Both the position numbers and the translations under genes were made by a program. This document shows positions 47,894 to 56,505 of a DNA stretch of 64,000 nt, one piece after another. Below the pieces are notes generated by a model. It was not told the origin of the DNA, did no database searches, and saw only the letters and a program-made list of their open reading frames with translations. The stretch comes from Acinetobacter cumulans (GTDB taxonomy: Bacteria > Pseudomonadota > Gammaproteobacteria > Pseudomonadales > Moraxellaceae), in the NCBI RefSeq assembly GCF_003024525.3, contig NZ_CP035934.2, forward strand, positions 1,302,001 through 1,366,000, given 5' to 3'. Within the stretch, counting starts at the first letter, position 1; each line of letters opens with the position of its first letter.

Positions 47894-49096
47894 TTAATTT
47901 TGATGAACACTAATGAGTTGTGCAGTTTGGGTCGCGAGTTCACGTGCTTGGTCAGTCGTTTCAGCACGCGCAGTGGCTACACCCATGCGACGACGCTTAA
48001 AGCCTTCTGGTTTACCAAATAAGCGCAAATCGGTATTCGGGTTTGCCAAAGCAAGATTTAAGCCAGAAAATGACAAATTAGTATCATCAACACCCGCATA
48101 AATAACAGCGCTGGCTGCTGTGCTATGTCGTGCGGTATTTACAGGTAGTCCTAAAATGGCACGTGCATGTAACTCAAATTCACTTTGGAACTGAGATGCC
48201 AATGTAACAAGGCCAGTGTCATGCGGGCGAGGAGATACTTCACTAAACCATACTTTATCGCCTTTGACAAACAGTTCCACGCCAAAGATGCCACAACCAC
48301 CTAATGCGACAGTGACTTTGTGTGCAATACGTTTGGCTTCTTCGAGTGCGACAGCTGTCATGATTTGTGGTTGCCAACTTTCGACGTAATCGCCTGAGTC
48401 TTGGCGGTGTCCAATTGGGTCGCAGTATGATGTTTCAATTTCACCTGTTTCGGGATGTTTTGAGCGTACAGTCAGTAAAGTGATTTCAAAGTCAAAATCA
48501 ATTTGTGATTCAACAATGACTGTACCTTGATTTACGCGACCACCAGTTTGAGCGTATTCCCAAGCGGCATCAACTTCTTCAAAACTTTTAACGCGCGACT
48601 GTCCTTTACCTGATGACGACATGACTGGCTTAACAAAATTTGGATAGCCGATGTCATCACAGGCTGCACGGAAAGACTCAAGTGTATTTGCAAATCGATA
48701 AGCAGAAGTAGGTAAACCAAGCTCTTCTGCAGCAAGGCGACGGATACCTTCGCGGTTCATGGTGAGGTTAACGGCTTTTGCCGAAGGAATAATATGTGTG
48801 CCTGTTTGTTCTAATTCAACTAAAACTTGTGTTGCAATGGCTTCAATTTCTGGAATAACTAAGTTTGGTTTTACGCTTTCTATTAATTGTTTTAATTCGG
48901 TAGGGTCTGCCATGTTGAGCGTATGTGAATAGTGTGCAACTTGCATCGCAGGGGCATGGTCGTAACGATCAGCAGCATGGACTTCCACGCCAAGTCGTTG
49001 CAGTGAAATCACCACTTCTTTACCTAATTCGCCTGAGCCTAAAAGTAAAACTTTAAACGCTGAAGATTGAAGTGGAGTACCAATAGTCACGCTCAT
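47894..49096 (-). CDS. purT: Formate-dependent GAR transformylase PurT
   Basis: 400-residue ATP-grasp enzyme using formate and ATP to formylate glycinamide ribonucleotide in purine synthesis. [20 protein letters not shown] at the start, [22 protein letters not shown] and [17 protein letters not shown] are family signatures. A GGATG sits eight bases before the ATG used; an in-frame ATG three codons up is possible. Ends 34 nt before glnD. Confidence 0.95.
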   Translation of the reverse strand: MSVTIGTPLQSSAFKVLLLGSGELGKEVVISLQRLGVEVHAADRYDHAPAMQVAHYSHTLNMADPTELKQLIESVKPNLVIPEIEAIATQVLVELEQTGTHIIPSAKAVNLTMNREGIRRLAAEELGLPTSAYRFANTLESFRAACDDIGYPNFVKPVMSSSGKGQSRVKSFEEVDAAWEYAQTGGRVNQGTVIVESQIDFDFEITLLTVRSKHPETGEIETSYCDPIGHRQDSGDYVESWQPQIMTAVALEEAKRIAHKVTVALGGCGIFGVELFVKGDKVWFSEVSPRPHDTGLVTLASQFQSEFELHARAILGLPVNTARHSTAASAVIYAGVDDTNLSFSGLNLALANPNTDLRLFGKPEGFKRRRMGVATARAETTDQARELATQTAQLISVHQN

Positions 49097-49371
49097 GTAA
49101 ATCATCCATGCTTGATTTTATGGGCTTTTAGCATAGCAGAACTTATTGGGTAGATAAGTATTGGTTCACATAAATAAATGATATTGTCCAACAATTTTAT
49201 TTATAAGATAGTTGGTGTAGCAAGTGAAAAAACTTTTATAGATTCAATAATTAAAAATATATAAGCGCATTGGCTGACTAAAATACGTATTCGTATGAAT
49301 GCGGTATTGATCAGTTACAATAGTTAAAGTTGGGCCGATGTAAAACAAGAACCTAAATTAATAATCGCTGT

Positions 49372-49400
49372 AAAAAAAGCGCATGCTAATCTGCATGCGC
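49372..49400 (-). terminator. Intrinsic terminator of azlCD-type pair
   Basis: Perfect stem GCGCATGC / GCATGCGC with 6-nt loop; T7 follows on the minus strand. The rest of the 327-bp gap 49097-49423 shows nothing recognisable. Confidence 0.85.
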
Positions 49401-49423
49401 CCTCGTGTAAGCCTGTGTGAATA

Positions 49424-49771
49424 CTAAAAATGAAATGGCACGTAGGTGTAGACCAAACCATAGGTTAAGGCTGCAGTTAAAGTCGCAGGAACAATTTGCT
49501 TAAATTTGAAATAAAGCCCAGCAAGTACAATAAATCCTGCCAGCATCGCAACGCTTTTGTCTGGGGTTTCAAGTAATGGAGGCAATGTTGCGACCACGAG
49601 CATGGAGCTAATGGCTGAAATCCCAATCGCACCTAAGGCAATTTTGAGCCAAAGTGAGCCTCGCTTTTGCGAATCCTTTTGGAATTTCTGGATAAAATAA
49701 AATGGTCCAAAGCGAGATGCAAAGTTAGCAATACCAACCACAATGCCGACCACAATAATTTCTAAGTTCAT
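49424..49771 (-). CDS. AzlD/YgaH family transport protein
   Basis: 115-residue membrane protein with four hydrophobic segments, the small subunit of a YgaZH-type exporter. FASRFGPFYFIQKF, IGISAISSMLVVATLPPLL and a conserved-looking GLYFKFKQIVPATLTAALTYG are visible. Begins one base after the stop of its large partner, so coupled. Confidence 0.88.
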   Translation of the reverse strand: MNLEIIVVGIVVGIANFASRFGPFYFIQKFQKDSQKRGSLWLKIALGAIGISAISSMLVVATLPPLLETPDKSVAMLAGFIVLAGLYFKFKQIVPATLTAALTYGLVYTYVPFHF

Positions 49772-49772
49772 A

Positions 49773-50519
49773 TTAGGCCTCTTTGTGTTCTGGGTCTGGT
49801 TTTTTTAAGACATAATGCTTAAACAAACCTGCCAATATGCCTGAAGATATACCAATGAAAATAGCTGCTGATAAATCAATCATATAACATGCAACAGCAG
49901 ATACAACAACGGTTACAGCAACCACGAAAGTATGTTTGCGTTCAAAAGCAGCCAACAAGAAACTAAGAAAAAGCGCAGGTAATAAGAAATCGAGGGCCGC
50001 TTGTAAAAATTGCGGTAGGTTGCTGACCTGATCTGCAAATAAGCCACCTAAAAAAGAACCGAGTGCCCAAGACATCCAACTAAATAAACTGAGGCCAAGC
50101 ATCCAAGACTCAGACCATTCTTGGCGACGCTGAGACAATTTGATCATGCCAGAGGCAAAAACTTCGTCTGTAAGACCCCATGCCCAGACGGCTGTTTTCT
50201 TTAGATTCAGGCGGTCTTGAATGAGGTTTTGTAGGGCTGGGCCATAAAGTAAATGTCGAATATCAAGTGCTATGACGGTAAGTGCAGTCATCCAAATCGA
50301 GGTGCCACTTCCAAGTAAGGCAACAACTAAAAATTGACTAGCACCTGCATACATAGAGCATGAAAGAAACAATGCTTCCCAAGCACTAAAGCCAAATTGA
50401 GTAGCAGATACACCAAATGCAAAAGAAACAGGAAGATAAGTAAAGATAATGGCTTGGCTATCTTTGGCACCTTGCCAAAAACCAGCTACTTTTATAGGAG
50501 GAGTTTTGTGCTCAGACAC
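49773..50519 (-). CDS. AzlC/YgaZ family transporter
   Basis: 248-residue permease, large subunit of a valine/branched-chain amino acid exporter. The GTG at 50519, preceded by AAGG six bases away, is preferred: homologues start just before a segment like KVAGFWQGAKDSQAIIFTYLP, split in two here, while the 60 codons upstream read as non-coding. Family marks: YLPVSFAFGVSATQFGFS, SMYAGASQFLVVALLG, LDIRHLLYGPALQ and LTDEVFASGMIKLS. A second such pair exists at 23536-24587 but the two differ in sequence. Confidence 0.9.
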   Translation of the reverse strand: MSEHKTPPIKVAGFWQGAKDSQAIIFTYLPVSFAFGVSATQFGFSAWEALFLSCSMYAGASQFLVVALLGSGTSIWMTALTVIALDIRHLLYGPALQNLIQDRLNLKKTAVWAWGLTDEVFASGMIKLSQRRQEWSESWMLGLSLFSWMSWALGSFLGGLFADQVSNLPQFLQAALDFLLPALFLSFLLAAFERKHTFVVAVTVVVSAVACYMIDLSAAIFIGISSGILAGLFKHYVLKKPDPEHKEA

Positions 50520-50622
50520 GACACACCTTAGCGGGAGGTTAAACAAAGGGTCAAAACGACGTTGAGTATTGTACCTGAATTTACTAGCATAGTGCCGAAA
50601 TGTTTGGATAAGTGAATTCGCT

Positions 50623-51105
50623 ATGTTTAGCTTCAAGTCAGTTGTTTTTAAAACAACTATTTTGCTGTGCAGCGTATGGATGTTGCAAGCATGTGGCAAT
50701 AGTTCAGATCAGGCTGAAGAAAAAGTGGTGATTAAGCCTGCACCAAAACTGACGAATGATGCAACGGTATATGCCAATGAGGCATGGAAACTGATTAATC
50801 AAGTGGATCACTTGGTTTATGAAAAGAAAATTGCAGAGCTTGATGGGCAAGTACGTAAGCCTGCGCGGAAATTGAGTACGGACTGGCGCATTAATGTCAA
50901 AATGACTGATTCTGTGACAGAAGGCAAATATGCCTTATGCCGGAAAGCACTCACAAGTTTAGATATTTGGGCGCGCGAAGTGCTTGAAAGTTCGAGTGAT
51001 GTAGCACAAAAGCAAGCTGACTATGAACGCGATAAAAAGCAGTGTCAGGGTGCAATTGATAATCCTAATTTAGGCAATACAGATCCAAAGAAAATTGGAG
51101 TCTAA
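50623..51105 (+). CDS. Predicted lipoprotein
   Basis: 160-residue protein with lipoprotein signal (KTTILLCSVWMLQAC, lipobox LQAC, Cys24). The mature part is helical with two cysteines (YALCRKALTSL and DKKQCQGAIDN) that may pair. No family recognised. Divergent from the YgaZ-like gene with about 100 nt between, and followed by a good terminator. Confidence 0.78.
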   Translation: MFSFKSVVFKTTILLCSVWMLQACGNSSDQAEEKVVIKPAPKLTNDATVYANEAWKLINQVDHLVYEKKIAELDGQVRKPARKLSTDWRINVKMTDSVTEGKYALCRKALTSLDIWAREVLESSSDVAQKQADYERDKKQCQGAIDNPNLGNTDPKKIGV

Positions 51106-51134
51106 GCTTGATTGAGCCTCAGAATACAATGGTT

Positions 51135-51168
51135 AAAAAGCCGTAAATTTATTTTTACGGCTTTTTTT
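51135..51168 (+). terminator. Intrinsic terminator of the lipoprotein gene
   Basis: Stem GCCGTAAA / TTTACGGC with a 6-nt loop between A5 and T8. Confidence 0.88.
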
Positions 51169-51494
51169 TGTAGTGTTTTTTACATATTTGAGTATTTTTA
51201 AAACTTAAAAAAGATTAGATAAAGTATTGAATTGAGTGGCTTATAGGTTGGTGTAATTTAAAAAATAGGAATAATAAACTCTATATGGCTGAATTAAATG
51301 ATCTTTTTTATAGTTGGACTTATTTTTAAAAAGTGTATTGTTAATTTTATTTAGATGTATTTTCGATGAGTGATATTTTTAATTTATAAGTTAATAAAAA
51401 TAATAAATTATCACAATTTGATAAATTATGTGAAAATAACTCTGAAATTTAAATTTATTTGTATGAAAAATTAAATATAGAATTGGTGATTAAG

Positions 51495-51644
51495 ATGAAA
51501 AAAGCATTAATTTGTGTGGTTTCTGTTCTTATGTTGAGTATGGCAACCAATGTCAGTGCTAACAGCAATACTGAACAATCAAATGAAGTTGCAAACTGTC
51601 AAAATGGCTTTGATAGCGTAGATGTGTGCAAGCTTTTATCTTAA
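51495..51644 (+). CDS. Small exported peptide
   Basis: 49-codon frame with a clear Sec signal peptide (MKKALICVVSVLMLSMATNV, cleavage after VSA) and a mature peptide of about 26 residues containing two cysteines (VANCQNG, VDVCKLL). It sits in an AT-rich island (51170-51800) with few other features. The frame is open 12 codons upstream but those lack signal-peptide character. Function unknown. Confidence 0.55.
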   Translation: MKKALICVVSVLMLSMATNVSANSNTEQSNEVANCQNGFDSVDVCKLLS

Positions 51645-51797
51645 GTTTGTATGAGATTAGCGCACTTAAATTGATCAAAAAACAATAAGTATGTCAGTAA
51701 TGGTGCGGGTAATTGCACCAAAATATTCCAGTTGATCTGTTCGGTATTAAAAATGATATAAAACGCTACGATCTACAGCAACACACAATGAATTGCG

Positions 51798-52508
51798 CTA
51801 TTCAGGTTCATGAATCGTTAGTGTATGTGCAATCCTATGAAGCAATGCTAAATCTAAAATTTCAATTTTACGAAAAGCCACTTTGAGTACGCCTAGTTTT
51901 TCAAGCTCTTGAAGGGCTTGATTAATGGTTTGTCTAGAACAGATCAGCATTTGTGCAAGTTGCTCTTGAGAGAGGTGAATAGATCGTTGCTCAATCGTAA
52001 TATGATTGCCATAGCCATTTAAAATAAACAGTAGACGCTGTGCTAAACGTTGGCGGATATTTTGAGTTTGAATTGAAATCAGTTCTAAAAATGCAAAACG
52101 AAGTTTTTGGCTGGTGAGCTGTGCGATATGAAACCAAAACTGTGGTTGTTCATTGAGTAAATGTTGAATACTGCGGCTTGGCCAATGTAATACTGTAGTT
52201 TTTTGCAAGGCAATTGCATCATGCGAGCGGGGCAGTTGATCGACTAATGATATTTCACCAAACCACATAATGGGTTCAGCAATGGCTGCTATGGCTTCTT
52301 TACCTTGAATATCAATATAGCCTAAGCGTATAGCGCCGTTTAAAACAGCATACATGCCATTAAAGGCGTCACCAGATAAAAAGATATTTTGGTCTTTATT
52401 AAACTCAAGTAATTGACTATGTGTCGCAATATATTGCTGATGCTCTGGACTGAGCTGTGCATACCAATAGTTATTGCTGAGTTGTGTCTGGTACTGTTGA
52501 TCTAACAT
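51798..52508 (-). CDS. Crp/Fnr family transcriptional regulator
   Basis: 236-residue regulator: cyclic-nucleotide-binding-like beta barrel (LSGDAFNGMYAVLNGAIRLGYID, split near residues 43-65, then IMWFGEISLVDQLPRSHDA), dimer helix (LTSQKLRFAFLELISIQTQN) and Crp-type HTH (IHLSQEQLAQMLICSRQTINQ, split; LQELEKLGVLKV). The cAMP-contacting R-S/T pair is altered: PRSHDA keeps Arg-Ser, so a cAMP-like ligand is possible. No N-terminal cysteine cluster, so not an FeS-type FNR. The recognition helix has SRQT rather than SRET of E. coli Crp. A perfect palindrome lies in its promoter. Confidence 0.9.
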   Translation of the reverse strand: MLDQQYQTQLSNNYWYAQLSPEHQQYIATHSQLLEFNKDQNIFLSGDAFNGMYAVLNGAIRLGYIDIQGKEAIAAIAEPIMWFGEISLVDQLPRSHDAIALQKTTVLHWPSRSIQHLLNEQPQFWFHIAQLTSQKLRFAFLELISIQTQNIRQRLAQRLLFILNGYGNHITIEQRSIHLSQEQLAQMLICSRQTINQALQELEKLGVLKVAFRKIEILDLALLHRIAHTLTIHEPE

Positions 52509-52535
52509 TCTGGTAAAAATCCATTTATTTTTATC

Positions 52536-52557
52536 AGTTGTCGGCTATACGACAACT
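52536..52557. promoter_or_regulatory. Crp/Fnr-type palindromic operator
   Basis: Perfect AGTTGTCG-N6-CGACAACT, centred 38 nt upstream of the regulator ATG and 65 nt upstream of the Mpo1-like gene ATG in their divergent gap. The 6-nt spacing and TGTC/GACA core fit Crp/Fnr-family sites, in particular the TGTC-N8-GACA class. Confidence 0.65.
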
Positions 52558-52611
52558 TGGCTTGTACTCTTTTTATATAGTGAAATCATTACTCGTACAA
52601 GGATGCTGGCG

Positions 52612-53154
52612 ATGACTAAACTTGAAACCTTACTGAGCCAATATGCGGCTTATCATTTAGATCATAAAAATATACTGACGCATTTTGTGGGTATTCCTTT
52701 GATTGTATTTTCAATTATTTGTTTAACAGCACGTGCAGGCGTCATGATTTCTGGTCTAGAAATTACGTTGGCATTGGTCATTATGGCATTAAGCATTTTG
52801 TACTATCTGAGCTTAGACCGTATTTTCGGTTTCATTATGTTGCTCGTGTTTGCCCTGATGTATCCATTGGCACATAGCATTGCACAGTGGGGTTGGGTTG
52901 CTTGGTTGAGTGCAAGTATTGGAATATTTGTTGTGGGCTGGGTATTTCAATTTGTGGGTCATTTTTATGAAAAGAAAAAACCCGCTTTTATGGATGATGT
53001 CATTGGCTTAGCCATTGGACCATTATTTGTACTGGCTGAAATGGTGTTTATGCTCGGTTTTAGAAAAGACATGGAACATAGAATGCTACAAGAGGCACAT
53101 CAGCAACGTGCATTGATGGATGCGAAGGTTGCGCATTCGGTGAGTGCGTCATAA
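52612..53154 (+). CDS. Mpo1/YGL010w-like (DUF962) membrane protein
   Basis: 180-residue protein with four hydrophobic segments and the family opening HLDHKNILTHFVGIPLIVFS; WVFQFVGHFYEKKKPAFMDD with the second conserved His is also visible. Yeast Mpo1 of this family is an iron-dependent dioxygenase in fatty-acid alpha-oxidation; the conserved histidines suggest the same chemistry but the bacterial substrate is unknown. ATG 52612 is used because AAGG lies too close to the ATG three codons upstream. Divergent from the Crp/Fnr gene and probably under its operator. Confidence 0.85.
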   Translation: MTKLETLLSQYAAYHLDHKNILTHFVGIPLIVFSIICLTARAGVMISGLEITLALVIMALSILYYLSLDRIFGFIMLLVFALMYPLAHSIAQWGWVAWLSASIGIFVVGWVFQFVGHFYEKKKPAFMDDVIGLAIGPLFVLAEMVFMLGFRKDMEHRMLQEAHQQRALMDAKVAHSVSAS

Positions 53155-53180
53155 AGTAAAATATATAACAATTACATGTT

Positions 53181-53209
53181 AAAAAGGCTGATTTGAGATC
53201 AGCCTTTTT
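53181..53209 (+). terminator. Intrinsic terminator, probably bidirectional
   Basis: Perfect 12-bp stem AAAAAGGCTGAT / ATCAGCCTTTTT with TTGAG loop, between convergent genes. Confidence 0.88.
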
Positions 53210-53345
53210 GGTGTTTGTAATTTAAGTTTATTTACGACTTTGCCACTTTGGCGTTGTGTTGTGCGGTATGAGCATCTTGTGTTGCTTTTTCTGCGCTAGC
53301 TTTGGCCTTTTGGGCACTTACATTGGCTTTTTGAGCCTCGGTTTT

Positions 53346-53371
53346 TGAACCGTACCGGGTTTGTCGGAGAC
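53346..53371 (+). repeat. Terminal inverted repeat of second IS
   Basis: 26 bases, TGAACCGTACC ... GTCGGAGAC, perfect complement of 54643-54668. Confidence 0.93.
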
Positions 53372-53384
53372 ATTTTTATTTAAG

Positions 53385-54301
53385 TTAGGCCACGTGACCT
53401 AACGGGTTAATCTTATCATAGTACATTGCTTCAAACTCAAAAGGCGATACATAACCCAATGCGCTGTGTACACGCTTTTTGTTGAACCAATCTACCCAAT
53501 TTAATGTCGCAAGTTGTACATCCGCTAAACCTTGCCAGTCTGCTTTTAAATATTCAATCACCTCTGTTTTGTATAACCCATTCACTGTTTCAGCCAAAGC
53601 ATTATCGTATGAATCACCGGTCGTACCGACTGATGCTCGTAAATTTGCTGCTTCTAAACGATTGGTATAGCGAATTGAAAGATATTGAACACCTCTATCT
53701 GAATGATGAATCACATTCTTAGGCATACCTCGGTCATGCAATGCTTGCTCTAGTGCATCGAGCACCATGTCTGTATTCATACGTGTTGATACTTTCCATC
53801 CAACAATCGCTCGTGAGAACACATCAATAATAAAGGCGGTATAGACCCAGCCTGAATGAGTTTGAATATACGTGAAGTCACCGACCTGAGAAGCATTGCT
53901 TCGCAAGGGTCAGGATAATCAGCAGTAAAATTACGTTTCACTAAATCATCCGCTCTTTTTTGATCATCTCGGCTACGGGTGGTGTATTTATTCTTCCCAC
54001 GCCAAACACCCTGTATACCTAGCTTTTGCATCAATCGAGCAACTGTACAGCGTGCAATAATATAGCCTTCACGTTTCAGTTTTTGCCAAACTTTACGTAC
54101 ACCATATCGACCTGAACTTTCCTTCCAAATTCGTTTAATTTGTTCAGCATGATGCAAGTCATGTAGATCTCGCTTTGCTCGATGTTCTGGGTTTTCGCAG
54201 AGATCTAGAGTCCGGTAATAGGTTGAGGGTGCGATCGGTAAAATTCTACAAATCGCCTCGACTCCGTACAGCTCTTTATTATTATGGATAAAATCCACCA
54301 T
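53385..54301 (-). pseudogene. IS3-family transposase OrfB, frameshifted
   Basis: The N-terminal part (YGVEAICRILPIAPSTYYR, SGRYGVRKVWQKLKREG) and the DDE part (GDFTYIQTHSGWVYTAFI, HHSDRGVQYLS, SYDNALAETVNGLYKTEVI) are both well preserved but lie in different frames. The break falls just before the first catalytic Asp: where relatives read RPDQLWVADFTY there is a stretch about 14 nt longer, at 53885-53914, made of nested inverted repeats. The element cannot make its own full transposase unless helped in trans. Confidence 0.85.
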
Positions 54302-54618
54302 TATTTGTGTGGGCGGTCGAGTTCCGCCTGGGCGAAAAAAGCGGCTGCTTTACGCAGAATTTCATTGGCACGCTTTAATTCTTTGATTTCACGTTCCATT
54401 TGCTTCATTTTTTCTTGATCAGAGATCTGTTGTACTTTGATAGGATTTTGCTCATCTAAATGCTTTTGATGCCAAGCACGAAGTGTTTCAGGAGTACAAC
54501 CAATCTTAGGCGCAATAGCTGTGATCGCAGCCCAATTAGATGGATAGTCTTTTTCAGATTCAATCAATAATTGAACCGCTCTTTCTCTGATTTCAGGGGT
54601 ATATTTTAATTTGGTCAT
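54301..54618 (-). CDS. IS3-family transposase OrfA
   Basis: 105-residue OrfA with helix-turn-helix (RERAVQLLIESEKDYPSNWA, IGCTPETLRAWHQKH) and a C-terminal leucine-zipper-like helix (MKQMEREIKELKRANEILRK). The sequence TTTTTTC near its end lies as T-TTT-TTC in frame and would allow -1 slippage into orfB; the orfB ATG also overlaps the stop as TAATG. OrfA itself looks intact. Confidence 0.9.
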   Translation of the reverse strand: MTKLKYTPEIRERAVQLLIESEKDYPSNWAAITAIAPKIGCTPETLRAWHQKHLDEQNPIKVQQISDQEKMKQMEREIKELKRANEILRKAAAFFAQAELDRPHK

Positions 54619-54642
54619 CGGAACATTCTCTCAGAATACGGA

Positions 54643-54668
54643 GTCTCCGACAAACCCGGTACGGTTCA
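54643..54668 (-). repeat. Terminal inverted repeat of second IS
   Basis: Perfect complement of 53346-53371; this is the upstream (orfA) end. Confidence 0.93.
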
Positions 54669-54878
54669 TTTTGCGACTTTTGCTTCTGTTTTAGCAACAG
54701 CTTTTTCAGTTTTTAGGCTTTGTTTGTGTGCTTGTACGGGTTGAGTGGCAACACATTTGCCACCTTTATGATTTGCACCTGTGCCACCTGTGAGTGTGGT
54801 GCCTTTTGGGCATGCAAATGCTGTTGCACTGAGTACACTTAAAACACCTGCAGCGATTATTGTGCTTAATTTTTTCAT

Positions 54879-55266
54879 TGCTTTTATCTTTATAACAAAG
54901 GGCGTTGGTGCCTAATATTTAAAATATGCCGTATTGGGTCGTATATCTGCAACAGTTCTGATGTAAGTATGAGATAGCAATAGTGTGCCTATGTATTTTA
55001 TTTTTGCTCTTAAGTTTGGTTTCATTTTAATGCTTTAAATATATACGGTTGTATATTGGTTCAATGTTTTATTTATATTTAAATCGTTTTGAATTCACAT
55101 ATATATATAGGCGCTACACATGTATCGATTGAGCATACTTCCAATTTAATATACGCCGTATTTACCCACTCTGCTGATCATTTTCTCTCAATTGTTTTTT
55201 GTTCAATGTTTGTCTTGAATCTTCGTAACTAATTTATAAATAGGCTACCTATTAATGCATTGCTAC
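54879..55266. other. Intergenic region upstream of the split exported-protein gene
   Basis: AT-rich gap of nearly 400 bp. It holds several related CGTAT / ATACG patches (about 54927, 55043 and 55150) but no open frame with a credible start and no repeat regular enough to name. Confidence 0.3.
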
Positions 55267-55292
55267 AAAAAAAGCACCCGAAGGTGCTTTTT
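55267..55292 (-). terminator. Intrinsic terminator of ychF
   Basis: Stem AAAAAGCACC / GGTGCTTTTT with CGAA loop; T-run on the minus strand. Confidence 0.88.
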
Positions 55293-55306
55293 GTAACGTA
55301 TTTAAA

Positions 55307-56398
55307 TTATACGTTAAAGCGGAAGTGTAAAACGTCACCGTCTTGAACGATGTAAGTTTTACCTTCTAAACGCCATTTACCTGCTTCTTTTGCACCCGCT
55401 TCACCATTGAATTGAACAAAGTCGTTATAAGCGACACATTCAGCACGGATAAAGCCTTTTTCGAAGTCTGTATGAATAACGCCAGCCGCTTGAGGTGCTG
55501 TTGCACCAATTTTAACGGTCCAAGCACGTACTTCTTGTACGCCTGCTGTAAAGTAAGTTTGAAGGCCAAGTAAGCCATAGCCTGCACGAATAACCACGTT
55601 TAGACCTGGTTCTTCCATGCCTAAAGCTTCTAAGAATTCTGCACGGTCTTCATCTTCAAGCAATGAAATTTCAGCTTCAATTTGGTTGCAAAGTGGAACC
55701 ACAATTGCATTTTCAGAAGCAGCTAAATTTTTAACAGCTTCAAGGTGTGGGTTGTTTTCAAAACCATCTTCTGCAACGTTGGCAATGTACATGGTTGGTT
55801 TTAAAGTCAGTAGACCAAAACCACGAACCAATTTACGCTCGTCGTCATCTAGAGTTGCTGCACGTGCAGGCTTACCTTCATCCAGTAGAGGTAAAATTTT
55901 GTCTAAAACTGCTTTTGTTGCAATCGCTTCTTTATCGCCACTTTTTGCAGATTTAGCTAAACGAGTAACTGCTTTAGTTACAGTTTCTAAGTCAGCTAAA
56001 GCAAGTTCAGTGTTAATGGTTGCAATGTCATCTAATGGATCAATTTTGCCATTTACGTGAATGACATTTTCGTCTTCAAAACAACGTACAACGTGTGCAA
56101 TTGCATCTGTTTCACGGATGTTTGCAAGGAATTGGTTACCCAAGCCTTCACCTTTAGACGCACCAGCAACAAGACCAGCAATGTCGACAAATTCCATCGT
56201 GGTTGGAATTACACGTTGTGGTTTAACAATCGCTGTAAGATTGTCTAAACGTGGGTCTGGCACAGGAACGATCCCTGTGTTGGGTTCAATCGTACAGAAT
56301 GGGAAGTTTTCAGCAGCAATAGCAGCTTTAGTAAGAGCATTGAAAAGAGTAGATTTACCAACGTTCGGCAAGCCGACAATACCGCAATTAAAACCCAT
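55307..56398 (-). CDS. ychF: Redox/ribosome-linked ATPase YchF (OLA1 family)
   Basis: 363-residue Obg-like P-loop ATPase. [20 protein letters not shown] is the P-loop; [20 protein letters not shown] is switch II; NQIEAEI is an altered NKxD-type motif explaining ATP preference; the C-terminal TGS domain starts about residue 280 ([16 protein letters not shown]). Start at MGFNCG, four codons into the open frame, where homologues begin. Negative regulator of oxidative stress response in E. coli. Confidence 0.95.
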   Translation of the reverse strand: MGFNCGIVGLPNVGKSTLFNALTKAAIAAENFPFCTIEPNTGIVPVPDPRLDNLTAIVKPQRVIPTTMEFVDIAGLVAGASKGEGLGNQFLANIRETDAIAHVVRCFEDENVIHVNGKIDPLDDIATINTELALADLETVTKAVTRLAKSAKSGDKEAIATKAVLDKILPLLDEGKPARAATLDDDERKLVRGFGLLTLKPTMYIANVAEDGFENNPHLEAVKNLAASENAIVVPLCNQIEAEISLLEDEDRAEFLEALGMEEPGLNVVIRAGYGLLGLQTYFTAGVQEVRAWTVKIGATAPQAAGVIHTDFEKGFIRAECVAYNDFVQFNGEAGAKEAGKWRLEGKTYIVQDGDVLHFRFNV

Positions 56399-56448
56399 GA
56401 AATAACTCACACAGTGTTATATATAAAATTGCCGACGATTTTACATGA

Positions 56449-56471
56449 AAGCCATGACAAAGTCATGGCTT
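56449..56471 (-). terminator. Probable terminator of the methionine importer unit
   Basis: Perfect 10-bp stem AAGCCATGAC / GTCATGGCTT with a 3-nt loop, 35 nt downstream of metI; T-run is short. Confidence 0.55.
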
Positions 56472-56505
56472 GCATAGGGGAGCATATAAGCTTTTACGGT
56501 GTTGT

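Larger units (their letters stand above)
53346..54668 (-). mobile_element. IS3-family insertion sequence with broken transposase
   Basis: 1323-bp element with perfect 26-bp terminal inverted repeats (53346-53371 and 54643-54668) starting TGAACCGTACC, flanked by TTT (53343-53345 and 54669-54671). It encodes OrfA and a frameshifted OrfB on the minus strand. Family assigned from OrfA/OrfB sequence and 3-bp duplication; it belongs to a different group from the element at 12194. Confidence 0.93.
53232..54878 (-). pseudogene. Small lysine-rich exported protein gene split by an IS
   Basis: The 5' part (54878-54669, 70 codons) encodes a signal peptide (KKLSTIIAAGVLSVLSATAFA) and a short mature segment with two Cys and Gly-rich CPKGTTLTGGTG, then AVAKTEAKVAK. 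The 3' part lies beyond the element (53342-53232): TEAQKANVSAQKAKASAEKA and a tail ending NAKVAKS. Taking out the element with a 3-bp duplicate joins them in frame as a 106-residue protein; a 4-bp duplicate would not. The tail is Ala/Lys-rich and helical with loose repeats of KxAK. As it stands the first part stops immediately (TGA of the IS end) after residue 70, so a truncated secreted peptide could persist. Confidence 0.85.

Noticed and set aside
49270..49310. TGACTAAAATAC shared with the region at 63340
   Set aside because: A 12-base AT-rich match with unrelated surroundings is expected by chance.
53232..53345. Repeat array or CRISPR-like element in the Lys/Ala-rich 3' fragment
   Set aside because: The repeats are coding, short and irregular (KAxAxK type); no constant repeat with spacers exists.
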